Assembly: GCA_942159475.1 (NCBI GenBank)
Contig: OW804094.1
Span: forward strand, 133,410,755 to 133,474,754
Length of the DNA: 64,000 bases
Direction: 5' to 3'
Source of the DNA: Sthenelais limicola
Lineage: Eukaryota; Annelida; Polychaeta; Phyllodocida; Sigalionidae
The position numbers were made by a program, and so were the translations under genes. Below the pieces are notes generated by a model, which was not told the origin of the DNA, searched no databases, and saw only the letters and a program-made list of their open reading frames with translations. Below, one piece after another: positions 1 through 12,050 of the stretch; position 1 is the first letter of the stretch, and every line of letters begins with the position of its first letter.

Positions 1-2033
1 TTATAGAACAGGTGAGCAGGTCAATCCGAAAAATCTGGGAAACGTTAGTAATGGGGATCATTTCACACCTACGACAAGATCATATTCATACGATCTCTCC
101 AGGGGGAAGCTATCCTGTGAAACAGTGTAGCCAGGAAATGTATCGCTTCTATTTATATTTAGCGATGCATATTGAATTACACGTATTTGCCTTTAGCTCA
201 TTAGCGTCCAATGAATCGATCAATAGTGGACTTGCATAGCCTCCATCTTGAATTTAAAAAATCCATGGAAAACATTCAGCATGGAATAGTTACCATTGCT
301 CCAATGTTAATATCCATGTGTGTGATATAGTATGCTTACACAGGTCTACGTCTTCCCCATCATGCATTTCAATGTCATGAATCATTTATGCACGATCTAT
401 ACACATGTATGTATACTCTCGGTGAAAATGTTGTTGTTAATTTTGATGAATGTATTGCTAAACATGTCATTGTGTATGTCAGTTTAGAATTAATTCATCC
501 CGGCCTTAAACATTGCGCCGTGGGACATGCAAATCCCCTATTGGAACTGATGAATAGCAAATTATTGGGATCTGCCTCAAGTGATTATCTATACACATGT
601 ATGTATACATACATTGTTGTATGTTGTGTAACCTGCCGTAACTCAAATCATTCGAGTGTTGTACACGAGATTGGCATGTTGTGATGTATAAGAGGGAGCA
701 ATAGTATAATGAAGGCCTAGCTAATTGAAGTACGTATTCATCTTTTTGACGAGAGCTGATCAATGACAGCCAGGATAACGGTGTTAGATATAATTGTTTA
801 GTGGGAATGCTCTCTTCGACACCTACACAACGCAACGTCCGTCATCTGATCACATTTCACCTTCGTGCAGGAAGAACTGCACGCGCATTAAAATTGATGT
901 CCTGATAGGTGACATGAAACTAACTGACTGATAATGTATGCAAAAGGCGTTAAAACAACTTTGGTTTCTCTAGAATATATATGAAGTAATGTAGACACAC
1001 GAAACAACCAGCTCATTGTTTCCATAGGGTTGACATCTAAAACTTTCTTTTGCATAATTGGTCGATCGTTCCATGACTTTAATAAAAAAAAAATTGTATA
1101 ACACGAATGCGTGCTCAAAGGGCAATGCCCTGCGCGTCCTAAACTATTCCCATTGTAATCCTGCCATCACCATAATGGCAGGGAATCAATTAATAACCCC
1201 TCCCAGTCACAGCAATTGACGTAACACCAATATACCCGAAGCATCACCACCTATATGCAGGAGTGACTATAAATGTATATAATCTCTCTCTCTCTACATA
1301 TATGGCGAGGCATTGGGGTATGTGGGCAGACCCGAGTAATTGTACTTTCTGGAGGGTTTAGCATACACACCTGTCCAGTAATGGACCAGGTTAATGAATT
1401 CATTTAACCATACGGCATTAAACGGAGGACCTCCGTCAGAGTGACTTCGCTTAAATGTCGCTACCAGTCAGGCGTATATAGTTCCAAGCTATCAAGATGA
1501 TTGCAGGAGCCAGAGCGTTGGCTAATGGATGTATGTAAACCACCGCTTAGTCTTTGCCCACCAACAGTAACATAATTATTAAACACATGGCGATTACTCG
1601 TGTTAGGCCTTAGAAAGAATTAATGGCGGCATTTATTTAAATGGTAGAGATGAAAATAAAATGTCAAGTTAAGAGATACATTCTTCAAACTATTTATCGA
1701 TAAAAAAATGCTATTGAATCAAGAGCCACACATCGAATCTTGATTGCGAACGCGAATTTAGAATTACCTGGTACCTTCGCCAAGCGTCTATAGCTGTTAA
1801 AGTGCAGACTCAAATCTGCCTTCATATGTTCCCATTAGGTGGGACTTAGGTGTTTCACTCAATTAGATAATTGATCCGAATTCTAATGATAATCAACATC
1901 TTGCTAACAACTCAGGGACGGCAGTATACACTTTAAGGGAGTTTCTGTGCCAGTTGCTAAACTACTTAAATGGAACAGACATCACCACCTTCCTGTTTCC
2001 ATACTTTGAGTTTCAGTGCCAAGAACAAGCATT
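1..2033. other. Non-coding stretch, nothing recognised
   Basis: Only short AT-biased open frames occur and none resembles a protein. A short CT run lies near 1283-1294. If the Ig gene continues on the minus strand its later exons could lie here, but I could not recognise any. Confidence 0.5.
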
Positions 2034-2255
2034 ATTCATTTTAACTTCTAAAAATGTATTCTTTAAGCTTTTCACTGAATATGATACACCAATAGGTCGA
2101 TCGTTATATACATGTAGCCTTAACAATTATCAGAATACACAGTATTCATTTTAACTTCTAAAAATGTATTCTTTAAGCTTTCACTGAATATGATACATCA
2201 ATAGGTCGATCGGTATTACTGTATGTAGCCTTAACAATTATCGAATACACAGACA
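2034..2255. repeat. Tandem duplication, 2 copies, period 110 bp
   Basis: The segment starting TTAACTTCTAAAAATGTATT at 2041 recurs at 2151 with few changes (a one-base deletion in the TTTTC run and a handful of substitutions). Both copies carry the words CAATAGGTCGATCG and TAGCCTTAACAATTATC. Low divergence implies a fairly recent local duplication. Confidence 0.85.
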
Positions 2256-3634
2256 CATATATAGATATATCATTGCAACCATTTCGGATGCGGATGGAAT
2301 CACATCTTCATAAAAGCCAGAGATCGATGTTTCCTTTTCATCCTGATTGCTTATCCACCCTATCAATTAAATGGCAAGTACAATCGTAGTTCCGGTTGTG
2401 CAAAGGCCATATAACCCATATGCATATACCGTGAAGATTGGGTATACTTGCGTAGATCCCTTTTCATCCGCCTGACATAACTTTTCTTTGATCCGGGGAA
2501 CGATGTGAATGGGTATACAAATATGGGCCATAAAAAGGAGTGGTCACCATTGAATATACCTGCCCACACAGCCAAGCATTTGTTTTAATGCCAATCGGAT
2601 TTAAAAAACCTCAGGCGAAAAGGATTTAGGGGAGTGGGTTAACTCCATAGCCCAACACGCAGTCGTCAAAATACTAAAACTAAAAATATACTTTGGCTGC
2701 GTGCCCGAAAAAGAACTTGACACCAAATAAAAGGATTCCTCCTTGATCGTTCAATTAGTATCCCCAAAATCCGATGTTTGGGTAGAAAATCCTGCTTTCT
2801 CTCGACTTGATGTAAAAGCAGATAAAATTGATATAAATTGTATGGAGCAGAAATCTTTAACATTATGGTATCACAATAAGGTTGTGATATGTGACAATCG
2901 TTATGGTTTCCCCATGGGTTTGGGCAATCCCATTTTCTTAGAAAAGGGCTCCTTTACAAGTGAACTATATCCGTTTGAACCCCAGTGCACAGATCTAAAA
3001 GTCCGAACACCAATAGCCACCGAGCCATTGCATGTGCTTTTGCTCCATCGGCTAGTGTTATGTTTGCCAGCCTTTAAATTGTTTTCAACATTTTGATGAT
3101 GCAATAGCACGCGTGTATCGTGCAATGGTTGACCTGCATGAAAGATGCATGAATGATGCATGACGCACCCAGAATCGGTGAACGTCTAAAAGGTGGGCTA
3201 ATAAAAATGATGAAAATGAACTGGGTCTAGACAATATGACATGTCCAGTCCATGATGCAACTCCAATAAACAAGACTCGAGAGACTACAATACACTTTTC
3301 AGTAGCTCACACTTCTATGTTTTTCTGTGGTTATTGCATAAAGCCCAGCCCAGTATACACCTCTTAATTATATTGCAGAACATGAGTATTCATCCTAAAT
3401 ATATTACCCATCCGCTATTTTATCTATTCAGTCATTCACTAAAGAAAACTATAAACCAACAAGGCAGGAAGAGAAGTAATGGTTAAAATAAGAAAATGTC
3501 GTGTTATTTCGACATGTGAATATATCTACATGTATATCCCTATTTCAAAGGACAATAACTCAAACTCCAGCAAAAGTCAACTTTAGAAGTTGGGAAATAA
3601 TGATTATAATCTGTCCAATAAGATTCACACTTAC
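2256..3634. other. Presumed intron or downstream sequence of the Ig gene
   Basis: This stretch lies directly after the splice donor of the Ig exon on the minus strand. Open frames at 2743-3096 (+) and 2901-3161 (-) have no Ig-like features and no recognisable family signature. I see no second Ig half-domain. Confidence 0.4.
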
Positions 3635-3844
3635 TTGTGGGATTCTGTTTCCTTTGAAGAGCCAGTGTATCGTCGGGGTAGGGGAACCTCCAGCCTCACA
3701 GTCCAAGACCAAACTCTGTCCTACCCTGGCCTTCGTCACAGCGTCCGGTATGTGGGATTTGAAGAAAAGCTTCTGTTCGTCTTCAGCTTTAGTAGAAAAC
3801 CAAGAAATGGTCACACATAGCACCAAAATATAAACGCGAGCCAT
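3635..3844 (-). CDS. First coding exon of a secreted Ig-domain protein (IMP-L2/zig-like)
   Basis: The exon encodes 70 residues from an ATG at 3844 and stops at a consensus splice donor (GTAAGT on the minus strand, read from 3634 down), exactly in phase 0. Residues 1-20 form a signal peptide (MARVYILVLC followed by VTISWFSTKA), so the product should be secreted or enter the secretory pathway. Residues 36-70 are the first half of an immunoglobulin I-set domain: a Val-Gly-Gln turn, the B-strand cysteine in LVLDCEAGG, then SPTPTIHW with the invariant core tryptophan, then KGNRIPQ. The second cysteine (a YxCxA motif) must lie in a later exon that I could not identify between 1 and 3600. The CEAxGSPxPTIxW signature is typical of single- or two-Ig secreted factors such as IMP-L2 and zig proteins, but many Ig proteins share it. 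Translation past the donor runs into low-complexity intron sequence. The family assignment is inference; the secreted Ig exon itself is well supported. Confidence 0.72.
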
Positions 3845-4260
3845 ACCTGCGGTTATATTATATTAAGTCTCTCTTATATATAGATCCCTTCGTGCCAATT
3901 CAAACAAAACTATGCCCTTTTCTATTTCCACAAAATAGAAAAAAGGTAAGTGTTAAAGGTTTTTGTGCTTGAACTTCAAGTATTGGTCAGAGTTGTATCT
4001 GATGAAGCGGCCTGCCGCTACAACTGCTTGTTTCGTACAATAAAGCTGGAGAGAAAAAAGGGACGGCTTTGGTTGAATGAAGTGCAAGATCTGAGTGAAG
4101 CTACACCACCACTATAGGCTACAACGCGACGTTGAATGAGCGCGTGCGGATTCGCTGGTTTATGAATGGGCGAGTTGTATTGCCGCTTGGGAACGCCAGC
4201 AATGGTGACTCGCAGCCTCGCCCCCTGTATTTGTAGCCGCCACCAGCTAAGTCACGTGGT
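3845..4260 (-). promoter_or_regulatory. Putative 5' region and promoter of the Ig-domain gene
   Basis: Read on the minus strand, a TATA-like run (complement of 3873-3882, TATATATAAG) lies about 30 bases above the ATG, which would leave a very short 5' UTR. Alternatively, a CAG immediately before GT-ATG (around 3847-3851) could be a splice acceptor. In that case the real promoter would sit further up, where an E-box CACGTG (4253-4258) lies in a GC-richer patch (4130-4260). The two readings exclude each other and the sequence alone does not decide between them. Confidence 0.3.
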
Positions 4261-4348
4261 CTCCAGTCTCAGCTACATATATATTCATGTAAAATTGACA
4301 ACTTCAACTTTAAGTGGCTCTTAAGAAGTGCTTCCCACCTCTCCATTT

Positions 4349-4374
4349 CCCTCCCTCCCTCCCTCCCTCCCAAA
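4349..4374 (+). repeat. (CCCT)n microsatellite
   Basis: A short run of CCCT units sits in the upstream flank of the Ig gene. Confidence 0.8.
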
Positions 4375-5398
4375 GGGAGCGTCTTACTGTTGAAATACAT
4401 TTGTATTTCGACTTGTTACTTCTCAAGGGAATGTGTCTTAAAAGATTCGAGCCAAAGAGTGATAGTTTAAGATTTTAACAGCCATTAATACGCTGTATCT
4501 AGCTTTCCTTCTGGATATAACTTAAGTGGTGATAACCCAAAGCAACAAGTATAAATCGAGGACTTTTATTTCGTTGTCCAAAGTGAGATTCATTCGCAGA
4601 CGTAGCACTGAGGTTTGGTGGTGGTTTTTTTGACATTGTACTTGTGCCTTCATATGGTGAAACGTTTGTAAAATCATGTTTATTTTTATCGTTATTGGAC
4701 TTATATACTGTTTGTATTTGTATTTGTTTATTCAGTTGCATTTTATCATATACAGATAATATCCTCAGCCAACCTACTCAAAATTACATATTACACATAA
4801 AGTATAATTTACATTTGCATTCTGATCGTGTAATAAGTCTTAATTTTTCTCAGTATCATCATAGTTCAAAACATTCTTTTTTTCTAAATTTGAGGTCACT
4901 CAGATATTGAACGAGTGTAAAATCTAACCCGAATAAAAACTTATTAAACAAACAAACATGTAGATCCTGTGCACATTTAGATTGTTTTACGTCATATTTT
5001 ATTTCATTTTGAAGGGCTATTCTGAAACCATATTGAAGATATGACAAGTCATGATGAATAGTGTTATAGTGTTAGTGTGGCCTCTTAGCACTCCATTAAG
5101 CAGAGTGAAGTCTTTCGATTTCATTCATGCTGTTAGTCCCCGCTGGGATTGATGACGTCAGTTCTCCATGAAGTGGCCCTATACCTGCGACATTTTACGC
5201 TATAGTAACCTTAAACGCGGGAAGCGTATGTACACACTTAATTGTAGTCAGTAATCACAGGTGTATACAACAGGATTATTCTATAGTAGGCTAAACCATA
5301 TTCTTCATCCACTCCCACTCCCCACCCACTCCGCCTCCCCTCCCCCTCCCACACAAAAAAGAATATTATTTTTTTAAAATTTGATTATTACAAACATT
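4375..5398. other. Non-coding; contains one full CRE palindrome
   Basis: No gene is visible. A palindromic cAMP-response-type site TGACGTCA occurs at 5153-5160 without a clear promoter around it. Confidence 0.4.
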
Positions 5399-5475
5399 GC
5401 CCCCGTTGCATAACAATCTGCGAGTAGCTTTTTCAGTGTTAATATTGAGTTCGCAGATTGTTATGCAACGGGGGC
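5399..5475. mobile_element. Palindromic hairpin element, copy 1
   Basis: Two arms of about 26 bases, beginning GCCCCCGTTGCATAACAATC, are exact inverse complements around a roughly 25-base spacer that contains TTAATATT. The trinucleotide ATT flanks both ends, consistent with a 3-bp target duplication. A near-identical copy lies at 30297-30376 and a half copy at 50633-50653. There is no coding capacity. It is probably a very short MITE. Confidence 0.85.
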
Positions 5476-7027
5476 ATTGAAATATCACTACTTTAACTGT
5501 TGCCTCATATTACAGAGGAGTGCATATAGTTAAACTCAAAATCTATAAAAGGAAAATGTTTTCTTTAGAAAAAGGTTGAGTCAGAGAAAAGTCTCCCAGA
5601 AAGCCTTGAGTCAGAGAAAGGTATCACAGATAGCCATAAGGTTGTTTCCAAAACGTCTCTTATATTATATAACTGAGCGATATATGCTTGGCAATTCAGG
5701 TTTTGAACAATGTTAAACCGCATGTACGCAAGGTCTAACCAGGATCCACCTGAAGTATACATGCATATATGCACGAAATGGGTGTAAACACGCAGTTAAT
5801 CCTGCACATCTACAAACACAGATCAGTTGGCAAAGGAAATTCTGGGTATACCAGGGAAATAAATATATACCGATTTCAAACATTCTGAGAGACTGCACCT
5901 TGTTTATGTTAAAAAGGAGTGGCAATATAAACAATGGCGCATTAGATTTACACAACTCAGTAAGGTTTAATAAAACTCGTCCTGGTTTGAAAATTGACTA
6001 TCGTTTTTTGTGGGGACTATCTTGAGAACGGAGGAATTATTAGACTTTATCCCGAGTCTATTCAGTTCTTTCAATAGACTTAGGACTATAATTAAAATAA
6101 GACACATTGACTTTCATCGTTGTAATTATCACTGATATTTTATGATTGATTTCTTGTGTACAATTAATTCTGTACAAATTTCGGAACAAATGCCCCCGTA
6201 AATCACAGAGGCAAGAGACTGAGAACAGTAGCAGCATGCAATAAATTTAATTGCCTATCATAGTTCATGAAGTCGACACAAGGATCGCATTGAGCAGAGT
6301 TGGTTGCGTTAGCTTTTTAGTTTAGATATCATGTATTTGGAATACTTTAGACGACTTTAGACCCATTTAAGACTAACTATTCTTTTTAAAAAAACATCAC
6401 CATATTGATAAACCAAACGATTATGGTTAGTAAGTCTCCCTAAAACTGAAATAACAAAGGCTACCATGGCATAAACGTTTTGCATGTGCACTTAGTTGCA
6501 CTTAACCAGAACGTCAGGTTAAGCTGAATATTGTGCCATTTCCCCAGTTCTGTATACCCATTATTTAATGCTGAACTTTCGATCAATCTGAACTTTTTCT
6601 GATTTCCCCCCAAAAATCCAGGTTAAGTGGAACAGAGTGCATGAGCAAAACGAAGAAAGAGATTAAAACGGTAGAGTTGGCACGAATCAACATCAGACGA
6701 AATCAACTTCTATAAGGTGGAAACGCTTCAGAATACGAAAATCAAACTTAATGAATCGACCATTGCATAAATTGACTTGCGATCTCGCGGACCAAATATT
6801 GCTCTAGCGCAACTCGAAGTACTCTCACCCAAGTATCTCACCATCTAGGACTTGGATAATGTTCATTAAAACTGCTACGTTCGTATTAAATGTTAAACGA
6901 TATTAGGAAGTTGTGGGAAGTCAGGCCTCGTGCCATACCACCCACAGTAATTAATTTCATGAAGGTCAATAAAAGACAATGGCAGATTAAAGTTAAGATT
7001 ATGATATTTAGTCTTTATCACGTAGTA
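5476..7027. other. Non-coding stretch, nothing recognised
   Basis: AT-rich sequence with only short unconvincing open frames. No repeats or motifs stood out. Confidence 0.4.
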
Positions 7028-7140
7028 AGGGCCTGGTCCACTGAGCCGATTCTCATGCGATTCACACAGAATTTAGTGCAAAAGGGTCATCTGCAGCGCA
7101 AAATCGCATGAAAGTCGGCTTGGTGGACTAGGGACTTTAG
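7028..7140. mobile_element. Small inverted-repeat element, copy 1
   Basis: An imperfect inverted repeat of about 33 bases has left-arm core GGTCCACTGAGCCGATTCTC and right-arm core ATCGCATGAAAGTCGGCTTG. It encloses about 45 bases. A related copy with the same CCGATTCTCACGCG arm lies at 30127-30216, so this is a dispersed family. Confidence 0.65.
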
Positions 7141-9133
7141 TTAGCTAACCTATTTCCAAATAAAGAATGCCATAATTTCGGTTAAAAATGTTACGCCAAG
7201 CTACTTACCATTATCCTCGATTTGGCTTAGCGTCTTAAATCTCTTGGCTAGGCCCTGAAAGAGAAGGAAACATCGTTATGTTAATATTGTCACTTAGTTA
7301 ATTTTTACATTTCTAGCTTCATCAAGTTCTAACAACCCGGCAAAGTCGGCATATATATCCATGTAATTCGGTAAGCACTGCGCTAAATTTAATTTCAAAT
7401 CTCGTATGGCCTTGCTTTGGAGGTATAATTAAGAGTTTCATATAGGCGAACATTTCTCCCCTTCATCTTCAAGTAATGATATACATACATATATTACTTG
7501 TTGCCCAATAAGTTTAGTCATGGCAATTGGAGGGTTAGAGGGGCATGTCAAAATTATACCCTGGTATACCGTTTATAATTAATTCACCTTCAACTGGAGC
7601 AATTTTATCGCATTGTCCGGATTAGTGGATCCATTTGAATCCAGTTAACATTATATCATTCTAGGTCCTTTGGGGGTAATTCTGCTAAAGACAGTAAGTT
7701 TGTGGAATCGATCGTCTTGATGTTATCCGCTTATAAGGGCCACTATTGATACGGCAGTTTGAAAAGTGCAGTTAGGCGGGCTTGCGGTCGCGCTTGAAGC
7801 AGTGAGTGACTTGTACCGGGCAATGATCAAATAATACCAAAATCCACAATCCCACAACCAATTATCGCCATTCTCCGTGGACTTCTTTTTCTTTAGCATT
7901 CAATTATGAAAAGGCAAAATTATTCCCATACAACGTCCGGCCTCAATGACCTTAACGTTTGCATCAATGCATTAATTTAGGATCTTCGAGTAGTGCCAAT
8001 TTTAGTCGATAATTTTTGGTGCGTGGGCGGCAGCCAAGTTTGCTTTTATGTTCGCCTTGACGCCATTGAGAGTAGCAGACCGGCAGAGGCAGGCTAACTT
8101 CTACATCCAAGGTTACGTTGTTAGTGCGAGCATTGGGCGAAGAAGCGATAAATTACAAACTCTTGTTCCGACAGAATATTGTCTGCATTATTGACATCAG
8201 TATCTTCATCCTTCAACAGTCGAACATAGGACAAAGTCGTTCTTTGTTCTAACAACAATTATCCGTTGAAAGGTGATACTTAACGGGTCACTAAACCCCA
8301 AAATATTATTAGAAAATCAACTTCTTTTCTATTATTCAAATGTAACGGCTCCAGTAGTACTTAATGCAACCTAACATTTAGTGAGTTCTGCCCATTTTGA
8401 TGAAGGAAAAAATAGTTCTACAGTTTAACACTCCATTCAGGGCGCCACTGCTAGCGTACATCATTGATGAGATTTCACGTGTGATCGAACGTATAAACCA
8501 ACACAATATCAATTCAGTTGAAACACACTTTTTAAAATAAAAAATAGCATCACATTGCTATAAATGATAACAAAAAAGGGGGCATCAAAACTAATTCATA
8601 ATTACCTTTAAGCCAAAGAGAGAGCCAAAGATATAGGCCACCCTAGCTATGTTATGATCAATGAAGTCTTTGCCAGTTATGGAATTGATTTCAAATACGA
8701 ACAATGATCAGTACAAAGCTAAATGAAAAGAAATTAAGTGCATAGCATTCGAATTATTTGTTGTTGCAAAGGCAGATCCCTCCTTTACTGCATGGAGGAA
8801 TCAGGAATGATTGATTCAAGGACACAGGTAATGTTCCGAGGTCAAAATCTAGGCTAGTGCACAGTGCCTGAATCTTAAAGCACTTGAGAACCATTTCAAA
8901 TCCTTATCTGACAGGCCCGTCAAAAATAATTTGAAAGCTGGGAGCTATACTGACGTATAGTAGACTCACAATCGCAACAATTCGGAGAAATTCGCCTTCC
9001 TTCGCAGAACCAAGTGAAACCCCCGACATCTACAACACATATCCAATTACGAATTTCCTTGAAAGTAACAAAGCGAATTTTCTTGTCGCATTTACCTCAA
9101 CTTGTGATCATAGTAACTTTAGATTTACTTTAT
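7141..9133. other. Non-coding stretch, nothing recognised
   Basis: No exon-like open frame, no clear repeat and no promoter cluster is visible over about 2 kb. Confidence 0.4.
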
Positions 9134-9368
9134 GGGTCAGATTTTCAGAAAATGTACAATTGCCAGCTGTACACATTTAGTAAATTCTGCTAAATTAAGC
9201 TGCAATTTGGTCAATACTAGGTAAATTCGAGTATATTTGGCATTGCATTGATTCTAGCAATCTGTTTGGTTAGGTCGAACTACATTTTGAAAGTCATTTT
9301 TGTCTTAAATTTGCGTTATTTGATAGGAATGGTAAAGACGAATTGTACATTTTCTGAAAATCTGACCC
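9134..9368 (+). mobile_element. 235-bp MITE family A, copy 1
   Basis: Terminal inverted repeats of 28 bases (starting GGGTCAGATTTTCAGAAAAT and ending with the inverse complement) bound a 235-bp non-coding element. TTAT flanks both ends, fitting a 4-bp target duplication. The interior carries the family words AGCTGTACACATTTAG and GGCATTGCATTGATTCTAGC. Same orientation as the copies at 36497 and 51337. Confidence 0.9.
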
Positions 9369-9745
9369 TTATACATGTTGGTTGCGGCACCTAAACAAAC
9401 ACCCGATCTCCCCTGTACATTTTACTTTCGAACGCTCATTCCAGCCAAGGGAGAACAAGGATTTATTTAGTTTCTATTTTAATCTTAGGTTATGCACTCT
9501 ATTATTGACAAATGTAGTGCACTCTACTGTTTATACGAGATCAAGTTTTGTTTTCTTTAAAAGAATAAAACCTTCCAAGTTCAGAAACGTCGCGGATGTT
9601 CCCTCTTATTTTTTTGTTTACTGCATTGCATTATTCAAGGAAAAGTCTCGGCATCTCAACTATATAGTTCGTGTGAAATCATTTAGAGAATTGTTATTCA
9701 GGTGCATATTTCAGTGGGACATGGATCCGTCCGATTTTGATATTA

Positions 9746-10013
9746 TTCAAATAGTATGTAAATTCCGTTTCTAACGTAATATATACATATTTAAATGCGT
9801 AGTATAGGAAAATACCTTTTCGAGATTGGCATGTAAGACGTCAACCAGAAGATATCAACCAGAAGACATGGACACAATTCAAATAGTATGTAAATTCCGC
9901 TTCTAACGTAATACATACATACATATTTAAATGCGTAGTATAGGAAAATACCTTTTCGAGATTGGCATGTAAGACGTCAACCAGAAGATATCAACCAGAA
10001 GACATGGACACAA
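9746..10013. repeat. Tandem duplication, 2 copies, period 132 bp
   Basis: The unit beginning TTCAAATAGTATGTAAATTC at 9746 repeats at 9878 with only a few substitutions and a small indel. Inside each unit the phrase CAACCAGAAGA is itself repeated. Confidence 0.88.
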
Positions 10014-10017
10014 TATC

Positions 10018-10122
10018 GAGTCTATGCTCTGAGTTGAGAGAGTCCCTCCAAACTGATGGAAAGCCATCCAATAACTGACAAACCATTCTTTTCTGATCTG
10101 AGACTCTGTGAACCTTGACTGT
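10018..10122 (-). mobile_element. MITE family B (CAGTCTAGG ends), internally deleted copy
   Basis: Starts with GAGTCTATGCTCTGAG and GAGAGAGTCCCTCC, and ends CCATTCTTTTCTGATCTGAG ... CCTTGACTG. These match the two ends of the ~188-bp family seen complete at 32794-32981, with the centre missing. Confidence 0.65.
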
Positions 10123-10499
10123 CTAATAATACGCATATTTCGGAAACGAACCTGAGAGAAGTGTCAATAAAAAAATCATTTTTTCCTCCTGTTATAATTC
10201 TGAGTAAGGCCTTTCTCAAAATGTACCAATTTATATTGCAAACCACTTTTTGTTGCTCCAGAAATATGACTGTCCAAGGATGTAAAGGATATATGTGTTG
10301 TCCCGTGCCCTGGATCTTTGGCAAATATTTTATAATCGTCGATATTAAGTGGGGCATTGTTCCCAATATGCTTGCTATTACACGATCTCACATTCCCAGT
10401 GCAGAAAGGTCAAGGTTATACCCCTATATGCCAGTGTAGTAGTGTGCACCAAAGAAATACCCTGGAAATCATGCAGATGGCTACCTTATTTGCCTTGAC

Positions 10500-10640
10500 A
10501 TTGACACCCACCTCCCCCAACACACAGACACACCAACATCACCCCCAACACACAGACCTCCCCACTTTATCCTACCTATTTTTCAGCGGCATGCGCTTCA
10601 ACCGGAAACACACCTATATTCTTTTTGGCCTTGGCCTTGA
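10500..10640 (+). mobile_element. Partial copy of MITE family D (right end)
   Basis: The stretch ends CCGGAAACACACCTATATTC followed by TTTTTGGCCTTGGCC, matching the right end of the inverted-repeat element at 43430-43792. The preceding sequence is a CA/CCCCCAA-rich low-complexity run with two copies of AACACACAGAC. Confidence 0.5.
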
Positions 10641-11329
10641 ACATGTGACCTTATTGGGGTAGAGGGGCCTGCTAGGGGCAACTGAATCTGAAGGTGATAA
10701 ATCTGAATGTAAGATATTCATACATCTTAAATTCCGTGAACGTTTTTGTTATGGGAAGAAGTAGCAATTATCGATAAGACCGCTTAGCAAATCACCCCGA
10801 ATCTCCAAATTATAATTAAATTAATCGTTTTTAATGTGTTTCACCTAAAGCCATCCATGACGGAGTGCAGTATATAATATTCGATTGCTATTAGCGCATT
10901 ATTGAGTGAGTGTTTTAAAAAAAAAGAAACATTAGCCGCATACATTAACAAATGGTTTCACTATCAAGCGAACTAAAGCATCAATTCCTAGCCTTTTTGC
11001 GATTGAGCCCCATATTTTATTACGTAATCACCATCAGCAACTTTTAGAAACACACGTCCTTGACATATTCCTGTAAATAACATCCATAAACATAAGCCGA
11101 CAGATCCAAATACATTCCCCCTGTGAGTATATGGTCGTTGTTGTCAATACACGAATAATTATTATATAATGAATCAAAATATGACAATGTGGACCAAGAA
11201 CACACAATTTAATTATCTGGCCACTACAAGCTAGACCCTATTATATCACCTTCTATCTATCGAAAAATCATAACATAGACAGCCGTGATCTGCCAAACAG
11301 GAGCCATGCTAAAGGAGAGAAAAACCTGA
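10641..11329. other. Non-coding stretch, nothing recognised
   Basis: AT-rich sequence without exon signals or identifiable repeats. Confidence 0.4.
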
Positions 11330-11842
11330 CTACTAAATTCTAAATTAACAAAAGTCAACAACTCAGTAATATATAAATGCCAAACCAGATGGAATGGCCT
11401 GGAACTGCTGGCTCATAATATAGAGGATAAGGAAACATTTAAAAAAATCACTGAAAAACTGCCGACACCATTCTAAGGTACACACATTTAACCCTGCCTG
11501 AAACTGTTACTTTACTATACTTTACTTTACATATCTTATACTGTTCGCCTTACATGCAATTGACTTGCCTAAATGTCTATATTATTATCATCTCTGTATT
11601 TATTTGCTACCATTACCTTATTACTGTCCCTACTATATTACTCGTTATCACATGTCCCACACTCTCACTGTAATTAACCATCCAACCATTCACGTGTACT
11701 TAAAATAGTTGATAGTTGATTAATAGTCTATTAATTTACTCGAAACACAAGTCAAGTTTTAAAGAATGGCATTCACCGGAAGGTGACCTACCAATTGTAA
11801 TTTACCATCAGTAATAAAGAATTTTGAATTGAATTGAATATC
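11330..11842 (+). mobile_element. Non-LTR retrotransposon 3' remnant
   Basis: Positions 11330-11476 stay open in one frame and encode a typical LINE ORF2 C-terminus: RWNGLELLAHNIEDKETFKK then ITEKLPTPF and a stop. This corresponds to the conserved WN.L ... F+..L tail that follows the reverse transcriptase in CR1/Jockey-type elements. The 3' UTR runs to an AATAAA-containing end (about 11813) and closes with tandem TTGAAT units, the usual microsatellite tail of such elements. The body is missing, so this is a dead 5'-truncated copy. Confidence 0.75.
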
Positions 11843-11874
11843 GTACAAGTATCCTTATTTTTGACACACTCGAT

Positions 11875-12050
11875 ATGTCTAGGCTCACAGCCTCTCCGAT
11901 CAGAAAGGAATTGTATGTCAGACATACCATTCCATACTGCGCTAATGCTTTCCCGGTCCTGGAGCAGGCGTCACAATGGGATTTAATGGCATTTTGCGGT
12001 TTAGAGCGAGAGGTTTGGAGGGACTCTACCAATTCTGAGCCTAGACTCTG
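11875..12050 (+). mobile_element. MITE family B, copy 2
   Basis: Bounded by GTCTAGGCTCACAGCCTCTC and its near-complement TCTGAGCCTAGACTC. The interior carries GGGATTTAATGGCATTTTGC, a family word shared with the copies at 22422, 32794 and 54592. It lies about 30 bases after the LINE tail. Confidence 0.75.

Noticed and set aside
2901..3161. Possible second exon of the Ig gene
   Set aside because: It has an acceptor-like start, but the translated sequence lacks the YxCxA half of an Ig domain.
9382..9774. 130-codon plus-strand frame just after a MITE
   Set aside because: No recognisable domain, AT-driven composition, and its end runs into a tandem duplication.
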